Below the pieces are notes generated by a model. That model saw only the letters and a list, made by a program, of their open reading frames with translations. It made no database searches and was not told the DNA's origin. Positions 1 through 5,431 of a stretch of DNA of 6,241 bases are shown here, piece after piece. Numbering within the stretch: the first letter of the stretch is position 1; every line of letters begins with the position of its first letter. The translations under genes and the position numbers were made by a program. This stretch comes from a bacterium (lineage in GTDB: Bacteria; Ratteibacteria; UBA8468): contig DAOWFY010000168.1 in assembly GCA_030637775.1 (NCBI GenBank), positions 1-6,241 of the forward strand, given 5' to 3'.

Positions 1-761
1 CACGGGAAGCAAAAGGAGAAATTATCCTTTTCACCGATGCCGACTGTGTCGCTGATGCCGACTGGATAAAGGAGATGGTAAGACCATTTGCCAATCCCGA
101 GGTTATTGGTGTAAAAGGAGCATACAAAAACAGAGAGGAACGGCTAATCGCTCGTCTGGCTCAGGTAGAATTCGAAGAAAGATACCGACTCTTAGAAAAG
201 AATAGAGAGGGGATAGATATGGTTGATACTTACTCTGGAGGTTTTCGACGAGACATCTTCCTTAAGATGGGAGGTTTTGATACCTCCTTTTCGGTAGCGA
301 ATAATGAAGACACAGAATTTTCTTATCGGCTTTTTTTTCAGAATTATAAGTTAGTCTTTAATCGCAGAGCGATTGTCTACCATTTAGGTCATCCCAAAAC
401 CCTCATTCAGTATTTAAGATTAAAATTTGGTCGGGGTTACTGGAGGATGGTTGTTTATAAACGTTTTCCCAAAAAAATGGGTAAGGATTCCTATACTCCG
501 CAAATAATGAAATTGCAGGTACTGCTCTTTTATCTTTTTATCTTAAGCGGCTTCTCAATAACAATTGTTCCGGCAGCAGGTTATTTTCTGCTTTTTACGG
601 CGGTGCTCTTCTTGACCAGCACAATTCCATTTTTTCTTCTATCCCTTAAAGAAGGACTGTTGCTGGGACTGGCCTCACCCCTATTTCTAACAGCAAGAGC
701 CGCTTCCTTGGGGGCAGGGGCAATTATCGGTCTATTTCATCGCCGGAGAAAGATTTTATGA
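1..761 (+). CDS. Family 2 glycosyltransferase, membrane-anchored, 5'-truncated by window edge
   Basis: The reading frame is open from base 3 and continues upstream, so the true start is outside; 252 codons are visible. Numbering from the codon at base 3, a DxD metal/nucleotide-sugar site is seen as FTDADC (D12, D14), followed by the usual Trp about six residues on. A Gly-Gly acceptor-loop motif (YSGGF, G79-G80), the GGFD turn and the Asp/Glu catalytic-base motif (NNEDTEF, E102-D103) follow, then a basic region with an RGYWR segment. About three hydrophobic helices end the protein (roughly residues 171-192, 193-214, 217-244) before a basic tail HRRRK. This is the GT2 GT-A fold with C-terminal membrane anchors seen in enzymes that build lipid-linked or exported polysaccharide at the inner membrane. 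Donor and acceptor cannot be told. The last codons overlap the next gene by ATGA, implying one operon and translational coupling. Confidence 0.9.
   Translation, partial: REAKGEIILFTDADCVADADWIKEMVRPFANPEVIGVKGAYKNREERLIARLAQVEFEERYRLLEKNREGIDMVDTYSGGFRRDIFLKMGGFDTSFSVANNEDTEFSYRLFFQNYKLVFNRRAIVYHLGHPKTLIQYLRLKFGRGYWRMVVYKRFPKKMGKDSYTPQIMKLQVLLFYLFILSGFSITIVPAAGYFLLFTAVLFLTSTIPFFLLSLKEGLLLGLASPLFLTARAASLGAGAIIGLFHRRRKIL
745..748 (+). promoter_or_regulatory. Shine-Dalgarno GGAG for the sugar transferase
   Basis: GGAG lies nine bases before the ATG at 758, inside the end of the glycosyltransferase gene. It supports that start and the ATGA coupling. It also shows that this genome does use Shine-Dalgarno sites, in contrast to the two divergent genes near 3836-3925. 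Confidence 0.7.
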
Positions 762-1792
762 ATCGAAAACAGAGCTTTTTTTCATGGAGAGCAACTCCGA
801 AATTACAAACTGTATGCCAAATAGCTGTGGATTATATTTTAGTCTTTTTTATTTTCTCTGCTGCTATTAAATTCTCTTCCGCCCTGCATTTAAACAGTCT
901 ATCTGCTTTAACATTGGTCATCTTCTGGTTGGTTGGTCTTTATAAAAAGCAGAGAAGCATTATGAATATATTGGAAATGCAAAAGCTCTGCCGGGGAGTC
1001 CTTTTTGTTTTCTTTATTTTAATGCTATCTTCCCTTCTAAAATTTGATTTCCTCAAACCTCTTTCGGTTGTTAAGACCTGTATTAGCATTTTTCTCGTCA
1101 TTGGTATGGAGCGCTTCCTATTTTTTAAACTGGAGCAGTATTTTCTTTTAAGAGGGGGGAAAAAGAAGATGACTATTTATGGAAACTTGGCTTCCTATTC
1201 TTCTCCTCACGGTCACCAGAACTTCTTTACCAAAGCACTTAAGAGAATAGCCGACATTGTCTTCTCCGCACTGCTTTTAGTTATTTCTTCACCGTTATTC
1301 ATAATTTTGGCTATTTTGATCAAAAGAGATTCTCCGGGAGCTGTTTTTTTCAGGCAGGAAAGAGTGGGCAAGAACGGAAGGCTCTTTTCTATGTTTAAGT
1401 TCAGGACGATGTATGCCGAGGCGAATAAGTATGATTATCATCCCCGAGGGAGAGATGACGCAAGGATAACGAAGATCGGAAGAATGCTCAGAAAAACAAG
1501 TCTTGATGAACTTCCTCAATTGATGAATGTTATTACCGGTGAGATGAGTTTGGTTGGACCCAGACCGGAGATGCCCTTTATCGTTAAGGAATACAGCCAG
1601 ATACAAAAACAAAGGCTAACTGTGAAACCAGGCCTTACCGGACTCTGGCAGATAAGCGCAGATAGAAGCAAACCCATCCATGAAAATATGGAATATGACC
1701 TTTATTACGTAAACAACCACTCTCCTCTGCTCGATTTAGCTATTATTCTGAGAACAGTGATTTCGGTGATTAGGGGAATCGGCGCCCACTAA
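758..1792 (+). CDS. Undecaprenyl-phosphate sugar-1-phosphate transferase (bacterial sugar transferase family), short form
   Basis: A 344-residue polyprenyl-phosphate hexose-1-phosphate transferase. It would move a sugar-1-phosphate from a nucleotide sugar to undecaprenyl phosphate at the inner membrane, the first step of a polysaccharide repeat unit. The catalytic part (about 157-344) has the re-entrant helix with its Ser-Pro break (S178-P179), basic patch MFKFRTM (212-218), the catalytic Asp-Glu pair in TSLDELPQL (D250-E251), VGPRPEMP (266-273) and PGLTGLWQ (291-298). Four hydrophobic helices precede it (about 19-40, 47-62, 79-95, 103-123), as in WcaJ/WbaP-type large enzymes. Those enzymes then carry a Rossmann-like domain of well over 100 residues, before a total of about 460. 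Here only a strand-like KKMTIYGN (136-143) remains, so the domain appears deleted. Start ATG has a good ribosome site. Sugar specificity is not readable. The 3' end overlaps cysN on the other strand by 23 bp. Confidence 0.93.
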   Translation: MNRKQSFFSWRATPKLQTVCQIAVDYILVFFIFSAAIKFSSALHLNSLSALTLVIFWLVGLYKKQRSIMNILEMQKLCRGVLFVFFILMLSSLLKFDFLKPLSVVKTCISIFLVIGMERFLFFKLEQYFLLRGGKKKMTIYGNLASYSSPHGHQNFFTKALKRIADIVFSALLLVISSPLFIILAILIKRDSPGAVFFRQERVGKNGRLFSMFKFRTMYAEANKYDYHPRGRDDARITKIGRMLRKTSLDELPQLMNVITGEMSLVGPRPEMPFIVKEYSQIQKQRLTVKPGLTGLWQISADRSKPIHENMEYDLYYVNNHSPLLDLAIILRTVISVIRGIGAH

Positions 1793-3026
1793 TTATGGTA
1801 GTTATAATACCGCCGGCACAAATATTATTCCCTTTTACCAAAACAAACCTTCCCAATTCGGCCAGATCATTAAACGTTTTAACAGCAATTGGCCTTTTAG
1901 TTTTAATCATAACCTCCCCCACTTCAAGATTTCTCAATATGCCGGCATCCTTTTCAATTACCTGAAGGGAGGACGAATTAATCCTCTTTTTAATTTCGGT
2001 AACTCGACAACTAATTTCCTGTGTAGTGCATCTTAAAGTGATCCTTTCTTTCTTGCCAAAATCCTCTTTTAGCATCCAGAAGAGATTGGCTCCAAACGTA
2101 TCGGTTAAGAAAGGCTCTTTACCCGGTTCGCAGAGGACATCTCCCCGATCTAAAAATACCGGTTCCTGGGTTGTAATTCCAATGCTTTCGCCGCTATCGC
2201 CTCTATCGATATTTTCTTCACAGAATTTTTCAATAGATTTAACTCTTGTCATTTGGCCACTCGGCAAAATCTTAATCTCCTGACCTTGCCTGATACTACC
2301 GGCCTCAATCCTTCCTACCGTTATTCTTTTGCCGTTGATCCTGTAGACATCCTGCACCGGAAATATTAAGGGTTTGTTCTCTGCAGGCAATCTATTCTTC
2401 AAAGAGTCAAGGCTTTCCAATACGGTTGGTCCTTTATGCCAGGGGATATTTTTCGATTTTCCGGCTACATTATCACCTTTCGTTGCCGAAATCGGTATAT
2501 AAAAATATGGTGTAATATCTATTGTACGAAGAAATTTTTCCACCTCTTGTTTAACCCTACGGAATCTCTTCTCGCTAAAATTTACTAAATCCATTTTATT
2601 TAGAATAACAACTACCTGATAAAGACCCAGCATCGCCAATATATAGGCATGGCGCTTTGTCTGTTCGGCAACTCCCTGATTGACATCAACAATTAGAAGA
2701 CCGGCTTCGGCTTGCGAAGCCCCGGTGATCATATTCTTGACAAACTCTATATGGCCGGGGGCATCGATTATTACATATTCCCTTTTGGGGCTTTTAAAGA
2801 AGGTCTGGGTTGTATCGATGGTTACCCCCTGCTCCCTTTCTTCTTGTAGGTGGTCCATCAAGAAAGCAAATTCAAGCTTTCTTCCCACTCCTTTTGAGGC
2901 TTTCTCTACCTCCTCTATTTTATCCGGAGGCAGAGAATCGGTATCAAAAAGAAGCCTCCCGATAAGGGTTGACTTACCATGGTCAACATGGCCGACGATG
3001 ACAAATTTCAGAGATTCCTTTTCCAT
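1770..3026 (-). CDS. cysN: Sulfate adenylyltransferase subunit 1 (ATP sulfurylase GTPase), CysN
   Basis: A 418-residue translation-factor-type GTPase. With CysD it makes adenylyl-sulfate (APS) from ATP and sulfate, GTP hydrolysis driving the reaction in the cytoplasm. GTPase motifs are all present: G1 GHVDHGKS (12-19), G2 Thr69 in GVTID, G3 DAPGH (88-92, H92 being the catalytic His), G4 NKMD (143-146), G5 SATKGDN (180-186). Beta-barrel domain 2 covers about 217-300 and domain 3 about 305-415. CysN-specific similarity includes [11 protein letters not shown], the EREQGVTID stretch, RRH-like TKRHAYI, GDNVA, PW-x-x-GPT and FPVQDVYR. Differences from E. coli CysN (475 aa) are a shorter N-terminus, EF-Tu/EF-1A-like GHVDHGKS and DAPGHIEF instead of GSVDDGKS and DTPGHEQY, and no long C-terminal tail. 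No APS-kinase (CysC) domain is fused. The gene follows cysD by 8 bases with no good Shine-Dalgarno, so coupling is likely. The assignment leans on the cysD neighbour. Confidence 0.88.
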   Translation of the reverse strand: MEKESLKFVIVGHVDHGKSTLIGRLLFDTDSLPPDKIEEVEKASKGVGRKLEFAFLMDHLQEEREQGVTIDTTQTFFKSPKREYVIIDAPGHIEFVKNMITGASQAEAGLLIVDVNQGVAEQTKRHAYILAMLGLYQVVVILNKMDLVNFSEKRFRRVKQEVEKFLRTIDITPYFYIPISATKGDNVAGKSKNIPWHKGPTVLESLDSLKNRLPAENKPLIFPVQDVYRINGKRITVGRIEAGSIRQGQEIKILPSGQMTRVKSIEKFCEENIDRGDSGESIGITTQEPVFLDRGDVLCEPGKEPFLTDTFGANLFWMLKEDFGKKERITLRCTTQEISCRVTEIKKRINSSSLQVIEKDAGILRNLEVGEVMIKTKRPIAVKTFNDLAELGRFVLVKGNNICAGGIITTIISGRRFP

Positions 3027-3034
3027 ATCTTTAA

Positions 3035-3835
3035 TTACATATATCCCAGTGCCCTCAATTTCTGCATCATATAGGCAGATTCTTTATCCTGGGCGCGGCC
3101 ACTTCTTTCCGAGACCTTAGATATTTTTAACTCCTCAACTATTTTATCGATGGTGTCGGCATCTGAATCCACCGGATTACAGCAGGTTTCACATCCGATA
3201 CTGCGGTATCTTTTGCCATTTTTAGCAAAATACAAAGATACAATGGGGATATTTTCTCTTTTTATGTATTGCCATACATTTAACTCTGTCCATCCTAATA
3301 AAGGGTGAATACGTAGGTGCTCTTCATCCTTTGCTTTGGTCTTGTACTGATCCCAGAGTTCTGGTGGCTGATTTTTGTAGTCCCACTCAAAATCTTCATC
3401 CCTTGGAGAAAAGATTCTCTCTTTAGCTCTGATGCCATGTTCATCCCTTCTGATGGCAAGGTATAAGGCTCGGAAACCATATTTTGCAATGGCCTTCTTA
3501 AGGTTATTTGTTTTTAATTCTGTGCAACATTTAAACCTACCTTTCTCTGGGCTCATTCCCTTATTCATTGCCTCTTTGTTTTTGGCGACAATTAGATTAA
3601 GGTTCCATTCCTTGGCATATTTGCCCCTGAACTCATATATCTCCTTAAATTTATATCCGGTATCCAGATGCATAATCGGAAAAGGGATTTTGCCATAAAA
3701 TGCCTTCCTGATAAGCCAGAGAGCCGTTGTACTATCCTTACCGATCGACCAGAGCATCGCGACATTTTTAAATTGCCGATATGCCTCTCTGATTATAAAA
3801 ATGGTTTGATTCTCCAATTTTGTAATATGGTCCAT
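3035..3835 (-). CDS. cysD: Sulfate adenylyltransferase subunit 2 (CysD-like PP-loop ATPase) with extra Cys pairs
   Basis: A 266-residue member of the PAPS-reductase/ATP-sulfurylase PP-loop family that would adenylylate sulfate together with CysN. The PP-loop is WSIGKDST (29-36), then [15 protein letters not shown] (56-70), IRRDE (128-132), [11 protein letters not shown] (136-146), [10 protein letters not shown] (155-164), [23 protein letters not shown] (about 181-203), SERSGR (242-247) and terminal GYM. The order and wording match E. coli CysD, including the start (MDxI...L and IIREA), which supports this ATG. It is shorter (266 against 302) because the roughly 35-residue loop after LYF is reduced to a few residues. 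Unusually, Cys103-Cys104 and Cys215-x-x-Cys218-Cys219 replace E. coli His-Thr and CWPL; this is the layout of the [4Fe-4S] ligands in APS reductases. The redox-active C-terminal Cys motif of reductases (KECGxH) is absent, so a reductase is less likely than a metal-containing CysD. The gene has its own promoter. Confidence 0.87.
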   Translation of the reverse strand: MDHITKLENQTIFIIREAYRQFKNVAMLWSIGKDSTTALWLIRKAFYGKIPFPIMHLDTGYKFKEIYEFRGKYAKEWNLNLIVAKNKEAMNKGMSPEKGRFKCCTELKTNNLKKAIAKYGFRALYLAIRRDEHGIRAKERIFSPRDEDFEWDYKNQPPELWDQYKTKAKDEEHLRIHPLLGWTELNVWQYIKRENIPIVSLYFAKNGKRYRSIGCETCCNPVDSDADTIDKIVEELKISKVSERSGRAQDKESAYMMQKLRALGYM

Positions 3836-3846
3836 TTCTTATTTTA

Positions 3847-3875
3847 ATTATATCACAAAAAATGAAAAACAATAA
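3847..3875 (-). promoter_or_regulatory. Promoter for cysDN with very short leader
   Basis: Read on the minus strand, a perfect TATAAT occupies 3852-3847, preceded by TGA, giving an extended -10 (TGnTATAAT). A weak -35, TTATTG, sits at 3875-3870 with a 17-base spacer. Transcription would begin near 3840, only about five bases before the cysD ATG at 3835, leaving no room for a Shine-Dalgarno. Initiation would then be leaderless or nearly so. Confidence 0.6.
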
Positions 3876-3892
3876 AGGTTGCAATTACTTTA
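3873..3892. promoter_or_regulatory. Possible operator: inverted repeat TAAAG-N10-CTTTA
   Basis: Five-base arms (3873-3877 and 3888-3892) with centres one helical turn or so apart flank the TTGCAA -35 box of the ligase promoter. They lie just upstream of, and touch, the weak -35 of the divergent cysD promoter. A repressor dimer here could control both directions. The arms are short and the region is AT-rich, so chance is quite possible. Confidence 0.2.
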
Positions 3893-3907
3893 GAAAAAAA
3901 GTATAAT
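3879..3907 (+). promoter_or_regulatory. Near-consensus sigma-70-type promoter for the ligase-dehydrogenase operon
   Basis: TTGCAA (-35, 3879-3884) and a perfect TATAAT (-10, 3902-3907) are separated by exactly 17 bases, the optimum for the housekeeping sigma factor. The predicted transcription start is near 3914, giving a leader of about 12 bases of A and T only, with no Shine-Dalgarno before the ATG at 3926. Confidence 0.7.
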
Positions 3908-3926
3908 TAAAAATTATTAAAAATTA
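3907..3926 (+). repeat. Perfect tandem direct repeat, 2 x 10 bp (TTAAAAATTA)
   Basis: TTAAAAATTA occurs at 3907-3916 and again, abutting and identical, at 3917-3926. The first copy begins on the last base of the -10 box and the second ends on the A of the ligase ATG, so the repeat makes up the whole predicted leader and start-site region. It looks like a recent duplication by slippage. Removing one copy would leave a leaderless gene. Confidence 0.85.
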
Positions 3927-5431
3927 TGGAAAGTTTACCGGTGACCCTTAATGAAATATTGAAGAGGCAGGCAGATACCTCTCCCCAGAAGCTCGCCATC
4001 ATCTATAAGGAGAGAAAAATTAGCTATCGAGAATTGGATGAAATTACTAACAGATTGGCTAATAGTTTAGTTGGCCTTGGCATCAGGAAGGGTGACCGAG
4101 TGGGGATAATGCTGCCCAGGATTCCGGAGTTGGTTATTGCTTACTTGGGTCTGAGCAAGTGTGGCGCCATAAGCTTTCCATTAAGTAATGAAATTTCGTC
4201 GGCAGAAATAGAAAACATCCTATCTGAGACTCAGCCTTTCGCCTTAATTGTACACAGCACATTTCTGAGGCTGGTCAGAAATTTCGCTGCAGGAAATTAT
4301 CTGATTGTTCTTGGTGGGAAAGCGAAAAAAGGCAACTATTACTTTGAGGAACTGCTGAAAGAAGGAAAGAGCCAAGCCCCTTTAGTCTCGGTCTCTCCCG
4401 AGGATACCTTCTACCTTAATTATACTTCCGGTATAACCGGGAGTCCTAAAGGAGCAATCACCACACATTCTAACATTTTTTATAATACGCTTGCTTCCGT
4501 GGATGCGTTGGGGCTGAGAGAGGATGACATTCATCTATGCATGTTTGCTTCCTATAGTCATCCTCACGAAATCTTTGCCCGAGCATTCTACTTAGGAGGA
4601 ATCATTGTTCTCGCAGACAGCATTTATCCCAAGTCCCTCGCCCGGGAAATCTTACGTAATCGTGTGACCGTCATGATGGCTCTACCACCCTTTTATGAGA
4701 TGTTACTGGAGGCCGCCGAGATCAGGCCATTTGATCTTAGCTCTTTGAGAATAGCTGAAAGTGGAGGGATGCATACCCAAGAGGATTTGAAGCAACGGTT
4801 TAGGAGAAAGTTCGGTATTCCTATCCTTGCCGTCTGGGGTAGTACGGAAACAACCGGAATTGCCATCGCCAATTCTCCCAACAATAAACAAAAGGAAAAT
4901 TCGGTGGGTAAGGTCTGTAAACATTATCGGGTGAAGGTTCTCGATGAAGACAGAAAGGAAGTGCCTACCGGAAAGGTGGGAGAACTTGTTTTTGAGGGAC
5001 CGGCTATTGTCAGTGGCTATTATCAAAAGCCTGAGGAGGTTAAACAACTACTTCCTGATGGGTGCTACTTTAGCGGTGATATTGGAAGAAGGGATGAAGA
5101 AGGCTATTTTTTCCTTCGGGGCAGGAAATCAGGAATGCTGAAGGTAGGAGGCTGGAAGGTCTATCCCTTAGAAGTAGAAGTTGTTTTAAATTCCCATCCT
5201 CACATCCAGGAGGCGGTGGTAGTAGGGTTGAAAGATAGGAAGAGGGGTGAGGTTCCTAAAACCCTTATAGTTTTAAAGCCGGGAAGGAATTTAACTATAA
5301 GAGCGATAATCGATTACTGTAGAAAACGTTTGGCTCGTTATAAAGTTCCGAAGGCAATAGAATTTGCCGATGCTCTCCCTAAATTAGCCAGTGGAAAGAT
5401 CGATCGGAAAGCTCTTGATGATGTCTCTTAA
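3926..5431 (+). CDS. AMP-forming acyl/aryl-acid ligase (ANL superfamily, class I adenylate-forming)
   Basis: A 501-residue enzyme that would activate a carboxylic acid with ATP to an acyl-adenylate and usually pass it to CoA or a carrier thiol. Motifs in order: ATP-binding P-loop YTSGITGSPKG (166-176, with Ile170 where Thr is normal), A5 WGSTETTG (304-311), ribose-binding Asp385 in FSGDIG, hinge region RGRKSGMLKVGGWKVYP (398-414), and A10 SGKIDRKAL with catalytic Lys491. Both the large N-domain (about 1-397) and the small mobile C-domain (about 400-500) are complete. Length is typical of acyl-CoA synthetases and of freestanding adenylation proteins; no carrier domain is attached. The substrate cannot be read; acyl-CoA ligases are known in exosortase/EPS clusters, a possible parallel. 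The ATG at 3926 lacks a Shine-Dalgarno. A GTG at 3941 in frame has GGAAAG seven bases upstream and is an alternative start. The next gene starts inside its last codons. Confidence 0.92.
   Translation: MESLPVTLNEILKRQADTSPQKLAIIYKERKISYRELDEITNRLANSLVGLGIRKGDRVGIMLPRIPELVIAYLGLSKCGAISFPLSNEISSAEIENILSETQPFALIVHSTFLRLVRNFAAGNYLIVLGGKAKKGNYYFEELLKEGKSQAPLVSVSPEDTFYLNYTSGITGSPKGAITTHSNIFYNTLASVDALGLREDDIHLCMFASYSHPHEIFARAFYLGGIIVLADSIYPKSLAREILRNRVTVMMALPPFYEMLLEAAEIRPFDLSSLRIAESGGMHTQEDLKQRFRRKFGIPILAVWGSTETTGIAIANSPNNKQKENSVGKVCKHYRVKVLDEDRKEVPTGKVGELVFEGPAIVSGYYQKPEEVKQLLPDGCYFSGDIGRRDEEGYFFLRGRKSGMLKVGGWKVYPLEVEVVLNSHPHIQEAVVVGLKDRKRGEVPKTLIVLKPGRNLTIRAIIDYCRKRLARYKVPKAIEFADALPKLASGKIDRKALDDVS
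5406..5411 (+). promoter_or_regulatory. Shine-Dalgarno GGAAAG for the dehydrogenase
   Basis: GGAAAG, inside the catalytic-lysine region of the ligase gene, ends six bases before ATG 5418 and nine before ATG 5421. It supports an overlapping, coupled start and slightly favours 5418, although either adjacent ATG is workable. Confidence 0.55.

Noticed and set aside
1142-1230. A frameshift or assembly error explaining the missing middle domain of the sugar transferase
   Set aside because: The frame is uninterrupted, and neither neighbouring frame shows leftover Rossmann-domain sequence; a genuine in-frame deletion is simpler.
1295-1612. Open frame of 105 codons on the minus strand
   Set aside because: Lies antisense within the catalytic domain of the sugar transferase; the product has no recognisable domain and no ribosome site.
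1793-1815. Possible hairpin GGTA...TACC as a bidirectional terminator after the sugar transferase
   Set aside because: Only four base pairs, AT-rich, no T tract, and it lies inside the cysN coding sequence.
2026-2283. Open frame of 85 codons on the plus strand
   Set aside because: Antisense inside cysN, whose own frame has complete GTPase motifs.
2680-3120. Open frame of 146 codons on the plus strand
   Set aside because: Antisense across the cysN start and cysD end; low-complexity Ser-rich product typical of a shadow frame.
3295-3698. Short open frames on both strands inside cysD
   Set aside because: They overlap a well-supported CysD with conserved motifs along its whole length.
3035-3835. 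Calling this gene an APS or PAPS reductase (cysH) because of its CC and CxxC cysteines
   Set aside because: The CysD-specific segments KERIFS...RD, NQPPELW and terminal GY are present, cysN follows directly, and the reductase's catalytic C-terminal cysteine motif is missing.
4693-5047. Two minus-strand open frames and a plus-strand one at 4944-5141
   Set aside because: Alternative frames of the AMP-ligase gene, whose frame holds all diagnostic motifs.
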